Under the pieces are notes generated by a model, which saw nothing but the letters and a program-made list of their open reading frames with translations, was not told where the DNA came from and ran no database searches. A DNA stretch of 8,393 bases from an uncultured bacterium (lineage in GTDB: Bacteria > Patescibacteriota > Minisyncoccia > Phycocordibacterales > UBA9973), in the NCBI GenBank assembly GCA_903895055.1, contig CAITSL010000016.1, forward strand, positions 1 through 8,393. Reading direction: 5' to 3'. A program made the translations under genes and the position numbers. Below are positions 1 to 5,420 of this stretch, one piece after another (the stretch's first letter is position 1; each line of letters begins with the position of its first letter).

Positions 1-605
1 AAGAACTCGAAAAAGAGATGCCTCAAAATGAAAAACTCCTATATTTACAAAATTTAAACAATGCGACCAATAAACTTTTGGAAATTGTTGATTTGATCGC
101 GGGCATTAAAGATATTAAAAATACTACCGGTTATGTTTTTACGGCTACTTCCATCCGAGATATTGTGGAGCATTCCATCGTAAAATATCGAGATGAAATA
201 AAAAAGAAAAATATTATTTTTCAGGTTTCCACTTTTAAAGATATCCCCCTCTTAACAATTGATTTAAAAAAAATAACTTTTGTTATAGACGCTTTGATCG
301 AAAATGCTATTATCTATACACCTTCCGAGGGGAAAATTTTAATTGACTGCATTTTAAAAAATCATAAATTAATTTTTTACATTACAGATACAGGAATGGG
401 ATTGAGTTTTTACGATAAGTCCAGAATTTTTTCAAAATTTTACCGTAGTAAATCCGCAGTGCTCGCTTATCCTGACGGTATGGGACTTCGACTTTACTTG
501 TCAAAAGAAATTATTGCTCGTCATAATGGGAAAATTTATGCCAAATCAGAAGGTAAAAACAAGGGAGCAGTTTTTTTCATTGAATTGCCATTGAAAAATA
601 ATTAA
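1..605 (+). CDS. Sensor histidine kinase, C-terminal part (5'-truncated by window edge)
   Basis: Cytoplasmic catalytic part of a two-component histidine kinase. The reading frame is open to the window edge (first complete codon at base 3), so the ATG at 18 is probably internal. Counting from that ATG, residues 1-35 look like the second helix of the dimerisation domain. The HATPase_c ATP-binding domain follows: N-box IENAIIYTP (Asn96), G1-box DTGMGL (124-129), F-box IFSKFYRS (137-144) and G2-box DGMGLRLYLSKEII (153-166). In the G2-box an Arg stands where GxGLGL normally has its last Gly. By alignment with the convergent kinase downstream, the phospho-acceptor His should lie about 19 residues before this ATG, just outside the window. 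The gene ends with TAA and faces that second kinase tail to tail with 7 bases between the stops. No response regulator is visible. The domain call is secure; signal and partner are unknown. Confidence 0.9.
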   Translation, partial: ELEKEMPQNEKLLYLQNLNNATNKLLEIVDLIAGIKDIKNTTGYVFTATSIRDIVEHSIVKYRDEIKKKNIIFQVSTFKDIPLLTIDLKKITFVIDALIENAIIYTPSEGKILIDCILKNHKLIFYITDTGMGLSFYDKSRIFSKFYRSKSAVLAYPDGMGLRLYLSKEIIARHNGKIYAKSEGKNKGAVFFIELPLKNN

Positions 606-612
606 ATTTTAT

Positions 613-2196
613 CTATTGTCTTTTCGTTTTTTGAGCCAAAAAAGTAAACCAAAAAGTGGTGCCTTTTCCAACGCCTAAAGATGAAAATCCAATAGAACCA
701 CCTTGGCGTTCAATGATGTTCTTGGCCATAGAAAGTCCCAGCCCGACTCCTTCCGTGTCGGTATGTCTTGCCAAATCTCCTCGATAAAAACGACTAAAAA
801 TACGCGCTTGATCTTTTTCATCAATCCCTATTCCACTGTCTGTGATAGAAAATTTCACCGTATCCTTTTCCCGTAAAAGTTTAATTTGAATTAAGCCATC
901 CTGTGGGGTGTAAGTTATCGCATTTTCCACCAAGACGTGGACAGCAGAATCTAATCTTTCTTCGTCAACATAAATCAGAGGCAAATCCGGAGCAGTTTCA
1001 ACCGAAAGATTAATATTTTTTGAAGCAAGATAGCTTTTAAAAGATACTACTACTTTCTCTACGATTCCAGTTAAAGCAACATTTTTATAAGAATAACGAT
1101 AGGTTTCTTGTTGACTGGAACTGATAAGTAAATTTGAGAGACGAATCAGTTCCAAGGTGGATTCATTAATTTGGGCTATTTCAGTACGTACTTCGGAAGA
1201 CAAACCGGATTCCTTGGCAAGCTCATCGGTCTGCCACCTGATCCGGGTAAGCGGAGTGCGAAATTTGTGCGTTACCACTGTAATAAATTCATATTTTAAT
1301 TGTTCCTCCCCCTTTTCTCTTTTGTAGTAAATAAAGCCGATAACCACCAAAACCAGCGCAAATAATAATGGCATCATCCAAAATTTGAAACCAGGCACGC
1401 TGGCTATCAACAAATTACTCAAAAACGAAACTATGATTAGAAAAATGGCAACAAAGACGACGAGTCCAAGTACGACAATAATATGGCGAGCAGCAATTCG
1501 AATATCCATCAGACCTTTTTTCATCATGCCGTACGCAAGCGGAATAACAAATAGTCCCATTAGTCCGGAAATTCCCGGATCTATCGATAAATTAAAATCT
1601 GGCGTGAAAGCAGTAATCCCGGTTAAACAACAGAAAGTGATGGCGACAATAAAATAATCAACCCGTTTCCTTCCTTCTTCTCCGAGATGCGCTCGCTGGA
1701 AAAGCAAAACATAATAACTCAGCAACATTGCCAGAAAAAAATATCCGTCTACGAGATAATAAAATGGTCCAGTTGAGTTAACATAAGAACGAAGATACAG
1801 TTTCGGAACAATATCAACCAGAAAAGAACTGGGGAAAAGGACTGATGCTCCGATAATCAAAATGCCCAAGCCGTACATAAAATAAAGCAAATGTTTAAAT
1901 TTTCCTAATCCATCTGACGCTAAAATTAAAATATGAATGGTAAATAAACCAATCAAAATATCTTCAGCAATATTGGTATACCAGATCCAATAAGCAATTT
2001 TAGAAGTGGCCGGAGTGTTTACCCCGATAATAAAAGCAAGCTGGTAAAATGCCAAGGCCAGAGTAAAACCTAGCCAAATATAATTGACCGTCTTGCGTTC
2101 TTTTTGGAAAAATACGAAAAATCCAAAACCAAGCACCACGAGCATCGAAATAACATAGCCCATCGTGGTAATCAATAAATGCAAATGTGTTCCCAT
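613..2196 (-). CDS. Membrane-bound sensor histidine kinase with polytopic N-terminal sensor region
   Basis: A 527-residue complete histidine kinase. Residues 8-226 hold about seven hydrophobic segments (roughly 8-30, 38-58, 68-93, 101-121, 145-166, 180-197, 208-225), resembling the 7TM sensor region found on some histidine kinases. Two more helices follow at about 237-265 and 271-291. The kinase core is canonical: H-box VVTHKFRTPLTRIRW with His310 as phospho-acceptor, N-box VENAITYTP (Asn425), G1 DSGIGI (453-458), F-box IFSRFYRGD (466-474) and G2 GVGLGLSMAKNII (483-495). No PAS, HAMP or receiver domain is seen, so the signal is probably sensed in or near the membrane. It is last in a same-strand gene train. 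A TATAAT hexamer lies 8 bases before the ATG and there is no Shine-Dalgarno, so the mRNA may be leaderless or nearly so. It ends with TAG. Its cognate regulator is not in the window. Confidence 0.95.
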   Translation of the reverse strand: MGTHLHLLITTMGYVISMLVVLGFGFFVFFQKERKTVNYIWLGFTLALAFYQLAFIIGVNTPATSKIAYWIWYTNIAEDILIGLFTIHILILASDGLGKFKHLLYFMYGLGILIIGASVLFPSSFLVDIVPKLYLRSYVNSTGPFYYLVDGYFFLAMLLSYYVLLFQRAHLGEEGRKRVDYFIVAITFCCLTGITAFTPDFNLSIDPGISGLMGLFVIPLAYGMMKKGLMDIRIAARHIIVVLGLVVFVAIFLIIVSFLSNLLIASVPGFKFWMMPLLFALVLVVIGFIYYKREKGEEQLKYEFITVVTHKFRTPLTRIRWQTDELAKESGLSSEVRTEIAQINESTLELIRLSNLLISSSQQETYRYSYKNVALTGIVEKVVVSFKSYLASKNINLSVETAPDLPLIYVDEERLDSAVHVLVENAITYTPQDGLIQIKLLREKDTVKFSITDSGIGIDEKDQARIFSRFYRGDLARHTDTEGVGLGLSMAKNIIERQGGSIGFSSLGVGKGTTFWFTFLAQKTKRQ

Positions 2197-2204
2197 AGAT
2201 ATTT

Positions 2205-2210
2205 ATTATA
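2205..2210 (-). promoter_or_regulatory. Candidate -10 element of the 527-residue histidine kinase
   Basis: On the minus strand a perfect TATAAT lies 8 bases upstream of the kinase ATG, in the 34-base gap after the 20-residue peptide gene. Transcription would start at or just before the start codon. No convincing -35 box is seen. No Shine-Dalgarno lies between the hexamer and the ATG. Confidence 0.55.
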
Positions 2211-2230
2211 CAATATTTGCTAATCTAAAT

Positions 2231-2293
2231 CTATTTCTTTGCTTTTTTCGGTTTCTTTATTTCTTTTTTTGGATGACTATTTCCTTTGGCCAT
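2231..2293 (-). CDS. 20-residue Lys/Pro-rich small protein
   Basis: A 20-codon gene with ATG at 2293 and TAG at 2233-2231. The peptide starts MAKGNSHPKKE and ends KKPKKAKK; eight of its twenty residues are lysine. Support for it being real comes from position: the start is preceded by GAGGTG, a good Shine-Dalgarno match with a 9-base spacer and the only clear one near a start in this window. A consensus extended -10 (TGTTATAAT) lies about 50 bases upstream. From memory, short Lys-rich peptides with a 'KKPKK' core recur in many bacterial genomes, but their function is not known to me. The charge suggests binding to nucleic acid or ribosomes, which is only a guess. The start codon region can be occluded by a hairpin (see the entry at 2298-2327). 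Confidence 0.6.
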   Translation of the reverse strand: MAKGNSHPKKEIKKPKKAKK

Positions 2294-2297
2294 ATAT

Positions 2298-2327
2298 TTA
2301 ACCACCTCTGGCGGTAGTTTTGGTTAA
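2298..2327 (-). promoter_or_regulatory. Hairpin enclosing the Shine-Dalgarno of the 20-residue peptide gene
   Basis: In the minus-strand transcript, ACCGCC (2315-2310) can pair with GGUGGU (2306-2301) around an AGA loop, six pairs including one G-U. The paired strand and loop contain most of the GAGGTG ribosome-binding site (2308-2303). A competing perfect six-base pairing is also possible between TTAACC (2327-2322) and GGTTAA (2303-2298), using part of the same strand. Either fold would lower access to the start at 2293. This is a fold seen by eye, with no energy computed. Confidence 0.4.
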
Positions 2328-2342
2328 TCGAATAATACTTTT

Positions 2343-2351
2343 ATTATAACA
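2343..2351 (-). promoter_or_regulatory. Extended -10 promoter for the 20-residue peptide gene
   Basis: The minus strand reads TGTTATAAT, an exact match to the extended -10 consensus TGnTATAAT. Transcription would start near 2336, giving a 5' leader of about 43 bases that carries the hairpin described at 2298-2327. Thirteen bases around it (2339-2351) are repeated exactly at 2670-2682, the promoter of the gene ending at 2365. No -35 box stands out. Confidence 0.6.
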
Positions 2352-2364
2352 TAAATTAATGACA

Positions 2365-2667
2365 TTAAATTGTCGGGTTAAAATGTTTTTTGACTAATTC
2401 TATAAAGGTCTCTATGTCATCTATATGAATTTTCATATCTGTGTAATTCCCTGATTTGCCTTCATATCTTATTTTTTTACCTTCTTTTCCCGGAAGATTA
2501 TATTCAGGGGATGTTCCTTCTTCGCCATCAAGCAAACCAGCTATATTCTTTACCTGCCTGCCACCAAAATCACCTCTTTCAAGATCACCAAGACGCACAT
2601 ATCCTTCAGGGTTTGCTTTTAAAAAATATTTTGCTCTAATTGGTAATTTAAATTCTTCTTGATTCAT
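2365..2667 (-). CDS. Hypothetical protein, 100 residues
   Basis: I do not recognise this protein. It is soluble-looking and mixed-charge, with no signal peptide, membrane segment or Cys pair. Visible features are a Gly-rich stretch YVRLGDLERGDFGGRQV (about residues 23-39), a second Gly/Pro-rich stretch around 49-66 and a C-terminal segment IDDIETFIELVKKHF that is probably helical. The start at 2667 is supported by an extended -10 (TGTTATAAT) that ends 6 bases before the ATG, which points to a leaderless mRNA. It follows the alpha/beta hydrolase gene by 7 bases, so a functional link with it is possible but unproven. It ends with TAA. Confidence 0.7.
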   Translation of the reverse strand: MNQEEFKLPIRAKYFLKANPEGYVRLGDLERGDFGGRQVKNIAGLLDGEEGTSPEYNLPGKEGKKIRYEGKSGNYTDMKIHIDDIETFIELVKKHFNPTI

Positions 2668-2673
2668 GGTTTT

Positions 2674-2682
2674 ATTATAACA
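2674..2682 (-). promoter_or_regulatory. Extended -10 overlapping the hydrolase stop codon; leaderless start of the 100-residue gene
   Basis: The minus strand reads TGTTATAAT followed by AAAACC and then the ATG at 2667. The upstream hydrolase's TAA stop (2677-2675) is embedded in the hexamer. With usual -10-to-start spacing, transcription would begin at or next to the A of the ATG. There is no Shine-Dalgarno. The same 13-base block TTTTATTATAACA (plus strand) occurs at 2339-2351. Confidence 0.6.
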
Positions 2683-3346
2683 GATAATCTCTGATTGTTT
2701 TTAGTAACGGTCCTCGAGATTTTCCATTAAAGTTATGATCACCATTTAATGGTGCTAACTTTATTTTTGAACTAAGATTCTTCAAATCAACCTTGGGTAA
2801 TAATTCATCTTGATTTGCTTCTATTATGATTAACTCGGTTTTTTCTGCAAGCTTATTATACTCTTCTAATGGTTTTACATTCTTACGTTCAGTCCAATAT
2901 TCTTTAGGAACAATTCTCACTAATCCATCAATCGGGGAAAGTTTCGAAATACCTTCTAAATTTATATCAGAATCTGGTCTAGAACCATATCTTTTCAACG
3001 TACGTTCAAGACTCATATCGAAAGGTGGTGAAAGTAGAATAGTTTTTCTGATACCTTCTGGCTCTGCAAGCCCAGCTACAATTGTTCCTTGCGAATGACA
3101 AATTAAATCTATAATTGCCCCTGGATTCAATTCTTTAGTTTTATTAATAATATTATTAAGCATTTTTACTTGTTTACTAAATGGACAAGTTGTTAGAATT
3201 TTATTTTTTTGATCCACATCATAATAATCAAAAAGTATTGATTCCACTTCAGGAATTGCTAGGGCTATATCAGTAAGCAAACCAAGGTCGTCTTTACGTA
3301 CCCCAAAACCATGAGAAAAAATTACAATGTGTTTTTTATTTTGCAT
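2675..3346 (-). CDS. Alpha/beta-hydrolase fold protein, 223 residues
   Basis: A small serine hydrolase of the alpha/beta fold, probably cytoplasmic: no signal peptide or membrane segment is seen. After strand IVIF comes SHGFG (11-15), the typical oxyanion-loop motif. The nucleophile elbow is CHSQG (83-87) with Ser85, the GxSxG motif carrying Cys at the first Gly position. Likely acid is Asp180 in EANQDELLP and likely base His204 in GDHNF, both in the expected order and spacing. Length is at the short end of the family and there is little room for a lid domain. The substrate cannot be told; an esterase, lipase-like or acyl-hydrolase role is possible. The gene starts 7 bases after the membrane-protein gene. 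A CATAAT hexamer 6 bases before the ATG and the lack of a Shine-Dalgarno fit a leaderless start. Confidence 0.85.
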   Translation of the reverse strand: MQNKKHIVIFSHGFGVRKDDLGLLTDIALAIPEVESILFDYYDVDQKNKILTTCPFSKQVKMLNNIINKTKELNPGAIIDLICHSQGTIVAGLAEPEGIRKTILLSPPFDMSLERTLKRYGSRPDSDINLEGISKLSPIDGLVRIVPKEYWTERKNVKPLEEYNKLAEKTELIIIEANQDELLPKVDLKNLSSKIKLAPLNGDHNFNGKSRGPLLKTIRDYLL

Positions 3347-3352
3347 ATTTTC

Positions 3353-3358
3353 ATTATG
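3353..3358 (-). promoter_or_regulatory. Candidate -10 overlapping a stop codon, before the hydrolase gene
   Basis: The minus strand reads CATAAT, then GAAAAT, then the hydrolase ATG at 3346. The TAA of the preceding gene (3356-3354) occupies positions 3-5 of the hexamer, exactly as at 2674-2679. It matches the -10 consensus at 5 of 6 positions, has no TGn extension and no clear -35. It may instead be chance in AT-rich sequence. Confidence 0.35.
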
Positions 3359-3557
3359 TGGTAATTTTTTTATGTATGATAAAGATCAACCCCACAATCA
3401 TTAAAATAAGTATTATCATCTTTGGAGACCCTTCAGATTCTATGTCACCTAATTTAAAGATGAAAAAAAGTGCTACACAGATAGCCACTACCAGCCAACC
3501 TTGCCAAGAAGCTGGAAGAATCACCATACCCCTTCTTTTAAACCAAATTTTGTTCAT
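3354..3557 (-). CDS. Small two-helix membrane protein (WQGW type)
   Basis: A 67-residue inner-membrane protein. It begins MNKIWFKRRG, followed by ILPASWQGWLVVAICVALFF, where the 'WQGW' sits at the entry of the first membrane helix. A short loop GDIESEGSP leads to a second helix IILILMIVGLIFII and a basic tail HKKITT. From memory, short proteins of this FKRRG...WQGWL form are common in Parcubacteria, with no assigned function. I chose the ATG at 3557 over one at 3584: it lies 4 bases after the stop of the zinc-ribbon gene, while the longer form would overlap that gene by 23 bases and add nine non-family-like residues. The near-touching arrangement suggests translational coupling with the zinc-ribbon gene. 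Confidence 0.75.
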   Translation of the reverse strand: MNKIWFKRRGMVILPASWQGWLVVAICVALFFIFKLGDIESEGSPKMIILILMIVGLIFIIHKKITT

Positions 3558-3561
3558 AACT

Positions 3562-3798
3562 TTACTTTTTCCAGCGAGGAGCAAAGCCGATCATCCAAGT
3601 GAAAAATTTTGCTTTCACCTGACCCATTCCTTTGGCGCGCATGGCATCATAGGAATGTTTTTTGAATTCTTTCACATCATTCCCCTCGTAAGTCAGTTTC
3701 CCATTTTGGAAACAATAACTGCAGTATTGCTCCGATTCCCTAGTCCCCGGATCTTTACTAAACGGCATTAAACAACTTTCACATTTTTTGTTTGGCAT
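3562..3798 (-). CDS. Putative zinc-ribbon domain protein, 78 residues
   Basis: A small cytoplasmic protein with two Cys pairs, CESC (Cys6, Cys9) and CSYC (Cys26, Cys29), spaced as a four-Cys zinc ribbon. The text C-x2-C-LMPFSKDPGTRESEQY-C-x2-CFQNGK matches what I remember of the 'putative zinc ribbon domain' family of about 80 residues, which has the same ...YCSYCYQNGKF... core. The C-terminal half (about 40-78) is basic with a Trp-rich end (FFTWMIGFAPRWKK). Function in the family is unknown; DNA, RNA or protein binding are all possible. It is first in the minus-strand train and is divergent from tRNA-Gln. An extended -10 (TGCTATAAT) lies 37 bases upstream and no Shine-Dalgarno is seen. Confidence 0.85.
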   Translation of the reverse strand: MPNKKCESCLMPFSKDPGTRESEQYCSYCFQNGKLTYEGNDVKEFKKHSYDAMRAKGMGQVKAKFFTWMIGFAPRWKK

Positions 3799-3823
3799 AT
3801 TATTTTTTGTGATTAAAAAAACT

Positions 3824-3844
3824 ATTAATTTGTTAATTATAGCA
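3824..3844 (-). promoter_or_regulatory. Extended -10 promoter of the minus-strand gene train, with overlapping palindrome
   Basis: The minus strand reads TGCTATAAT at 3844-3836, an exact extended -10 (TGnTATAAT), 37 bases before the zinc-ribbon ATG. The expected start is near 3829. Immediately overlapping is a small palindrome, ATTAA-CAAA-TTAAT (3837-3824), lying over the start site, where an operator could sit. In AT-rich DNA a five-base-arm palindrome may be chance. Confidence 0.5.
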
Positions 3845-3909
3845 GATTTTAAAACAAAAGCGTTGTTTTTTTGTCTTTTTTAGTGTATTTTATATAGGTG
3901 CACACATAT

Positions 3910-3983
3910 TGGGAGATCGTCTAACGGTAGGACAGCGGCCTTTGAAGCCGTGAATCTTGGTTCGATTCCAAGTCTCCCAGCCA
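3910..3983 (+). tRNA. tRNA-Gln (anticodon UUG)
   Basis: A complete 74-base cloverleaf. Acceptor stem TGGGAGA pairs with TCTCCCA (3973-3979) and begins with the U1-A72 pair typical of bacterial tRNA-Gln. The D-stem is GTC/GAC. The anticodon stem GCGGC/GCCGT closes the loop CTTTGAA, giving anticodon TTG (UUG in RNA). The T-arm is CTTGG-TTCGATT-CCAAG. Discriminator G is followed by an encoded CCA (3981-3983). The gene is intact and has a standard short variable loop. A possible -10 (TATATA, 3891-3896) lies just upstream. It is followed by a permease gene 25 bases later, so the two may share a transcript. Confidence 0.96.
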
Positions 3984-3993
3984 GCGTTTTTTA

Positions 3994-4002
3994 TGTTAAT
4001 AT
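3994..4002 (+). promoter_or_regulatory. Weak extended -10 candidate before the permease
   Basis: TGTTAATAT carries a TGn extension and a 4-of-6 hexamer, followed by AAAATT and the permease ATG at 4009. The six-base spacing repeats that seen at 2674 and 3353 on the other strand. No Shine-Dalgarno is present. The hexamer is imperfect, so cotranscription with the tRNA is the alternative. Confidence 0.3.
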
Positions 4003-4008
4003 AAAATT

Positions 4009-4977
4009 ATGAACATATTTTATCCCGTGCAATTATTTTCTAATTGGTTAACCTATAACATCTTTAACATAGATCCCAATTCCCTACTTGCCGGGGCGGT
4101 TAATTTTTTTATTTATGATACTGTAAAAATATTTATTTTATTAGCTGTAATCATCTTTTTTGTTTCAATCATTCGTTCGTATCTTCCAAAAGAAAGAATT
4201 CGGGTAATTTTATCTCATAAAAATAAATATACTGGGAACATTACTGCTTCTCTCTTGGGAATTATCACTCCGTTCTGTTCTTGCTCCGCTATTCCCCTAT
4301 TTTTGGGATTTATTCAGGCAGGTGTTCCTCTTGGAGTTACTTTCTCTTTTTTAGTAGCTTCCCCTATGATTAATGAAGTAGCTCTTATTTTACTTTTGGG
4401 AATGTTTGGATGGAAAATCGCATTAATATATATAGTAAGTGGGCTTCTGATTTCAGTACTCTCCGGAATAATTATTGGAAAAATGAAAGTAGAAAGTTTA
4501 GTAGAGCCTTTTGTCTATGAAGAAAATACAAAAGGAAATACTATCTTTCCGGAAATGACCCAAAAAGAAAGAATACTTTATGCAAAAAATTATACTTGGA
4601 ATATTTTAAGGAAAGTTTGGTTATATATCCTAATTGGCATTGGAGTTGGAGCTTGGATTCATGGTTATATTCCTGCTGATTTTTTAGCGCAATACGCCGG
4701 AAGCGGTAAATGGTATGCCGTTCCCCTTGCTGTTCTTATTGGAATACCCCTCTATTCAAATGCTGCCGGGGTTATCCCCCTTGTTTCTGCTTTAACCGAG
4801 AAAGGTGTATCTATGGGCACTACCCTTGCATTTATGATGTCTGTGACAGCTTTGTCTCTGCCTGAATTTATGATTTTAAAGAAAGTAATGAAAACCAAGC
4901 TTATCCTTATTTTTGCGGGAATTGTGGGTGTTGGAATCATGCTTACTGGATACTTATTCAATCTTATTTTGAATTAG
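4009..4977 (+). CDS. Putative permease, YraQ / ArsP_1 (UPF0718) family
   Basis: A 322-residue polytopic inner-membrane protein. The hallmark is TPFCSCSAIPLFLGF (87-101) followed by GVPLGVTFSFLVASPMINEVAL (105-126), the signature of the YraQ/ArsP_1 permeases. A related second half has GIPLYSNAAGVIPLVSAL (245-262) and SMGTTLAFMMSVTALSLPEFMIL (268-290), so the two halves look like an internal duplication. A hydrophilic loop (about 157-195) separates them. Members of the family include ArsP organoarsenical exporters, but most YraQ-type members have no proven substrate, so the cargo here should be called unknown. The Cys pair (Cys90, Cys92) is conserved and could bind soft metal or oxyanion. No metalloregulator is nearby. 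It is followed after 89 bases by the ferritin-like gene. The start lacks a Shine-Dalgarno. Confidence 0.88.
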   Translation: MNIFYPVQLFSNWLTYNIFNIDPNSLLAGAVNFFIYDTVKIFILLAVIIFFVSIIRSYLPKERIRVILSHKNKYTGNITASLLGIITPFCSCSAIPLFLGFIQAGVPLGVTFSFLVASPMINEVALILLLGMFGWKIALIYIVSGLLISVLSGIIIGKMKVESLVEPFVYEENTKGNTIFPEMTQKERILYAKNYTWNILRKVWLYILIGIGVGAWIHGYIPADFLAQYAGSGKWYAVPLAVLIGIPLYSNAAGVIPLVSALTEKGVSMGTTLAFMMSVTALSLPEFMILKKVMKTKLILIFAGIVGVGIMLTGYLFNLILN

Positions 4978-5066
4978 CTCTTTCTATTTAACTATGTAAT
5001 AACTTTATTAACGAAACGGCTCTATGAGAGTAAAGGTCGGATTAAAAGTAAATAAAATAAAAAAAT

Positions 5067-5348
5067 ATGTTATCTCAAATACCCATTGATTTTGAAAAAA
5101 TAAAAAAAGAAGATTTAGATAAAGAAATTTTAAGAATAGGAATGATGGCTGAATTAGATGCTGTGAATCTTTATGAACAATTAGCGGCACATACCCAAAA
5201 TAGTGATCTAAAGAAAGTTCTTCTCGATATCGCGAAAGAAGAAAAGACCCACTTGGGAGAATTCCAAGCGTTATTGTTAGATGAAGACAAGGAACAATTA
5301 AAAGAATTAGCAAAAGGTAAAAAAGAGGTCGAAGACTTAACTAAATAA
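5067..5348 (+). CDS. Ferritin-like protein, standalone encapsulin-associated (EncFtn-like) type
   Basis: A 93-residue two-helix ferritin-like protein, about half a classical ferritin, as in encapsulated ferritins that build their four-helix units by dimerisation. Helix 1 is IGMMAELDAVNLYEQLAAH (24-42) and helix 2 VLLDIAKEEKTHLGEFQALLL (51-71). Likely iron ligands are Glu29, Glu59 and His62, with Tyr36. Their spacing (30, then 3, with Tyr at +7) equals that of Glu32, Glu62, His65 and Tyr39 that I recall for the Rhodospirillum rubrum EncFtn. The text also closely resembles the ferritin-like N-terminus fused to the Pyrococcus furiosus encapsulin, stopping near where the linker to that shell begins. 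No shell gene is visible and the C-terminus (KKEVEDLTK) is not an obvious cargo tag. Role: probable iron oxidation or storage. No Shine-Dalgarno; TAAAAT lies 8 bases before the ATG. Confidence 0.85.
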   Translation: MLSQIPIDFEKIKKEDLDKEILRIGMMAELDAVNLYEQLAAHTQNSDLKKVLLDIAKEEKTHLGEFQALLLDEDKEQLKELAKGKKEVEDLTK

Positions 5349-5363
5349 AATATTTGTAAACAT

Positions 5364-5398
5364 AAAACCAACAAGAGTGATTCTTGTTGGTTTTTTTT
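5364..5398 (+). terminator. Rho-independent terminator of the ferritin-like gene
   Basis: Perfect nine-base stem CCAACAAGA (5368-5376) and TCTTGTTGG (5382-5390) around loop GTGAT, followed by eight T. Four A before the stem can pair with the first T residues. It begins 15 bases after the ferritin-like stop. It would end plus-strand transcripts before they run into the convergent 45-residue zinc-knuckle gene. Confidence 0.92.
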
Positions 5399-5420
5399 GG
5401 GATGATTATTAAGTATTAAT

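Noticed and set aside
1385..1657. A 90-codon open frame on the plus strand inside the membrane kinase gene.
   Set aside because: It is antisense to the coding strand of membrane helices, has composition expected of a shadow frame and shows no domain or start signal. Similar shadow frames at 2456-2662, 2826-3098 and 7855-8226 were rejected for the same reason.
3558..3584. Longer start for the WQGW membrane protein at 3584.
   Set aside because: It would overlap the zinc-ribbon gene by 23 bases and add a nine-residue extension that the family does not appear to have; the ATG at 3557 sits 4 bases after that gene's stop.
3851..3869. Hairpin AAAACAA-AAGCG-TTGTTTT followed by T, as a terminator.
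   Set aside because: The stem has almost no GC pairs and no plus-strand gene lies upstream to be terminated; it is probably chance in AT-rich promoter DNA.
3863..3896. A full -35/-10 promoter for tRNA-Gln (TTGTTT with TATTTT, or TTGTCT with TATATA).
   Set aside because: Only one pairing has good spacing and its -10 is poor, while the better hexamer has a 14-base spacer; the evidence does not fix one promoter, so only the possible -10 is mentioned under the tRNA.
4978..5066. Riboswitch in the 89-base gap before the ferritin-like gene, around CTCT-ATG-AGAG.
   Set aside because: The only hairpin seen has a four-base stem and no known riboswitch core is recognisable.
5008..5313. A 101-codon minus-strand open frame opposite the ferritin-like gene.
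   Set aside because: The plus-strand frame has clear ferritin ligands and a terminator; the minus-strand frame has no recognisable features.
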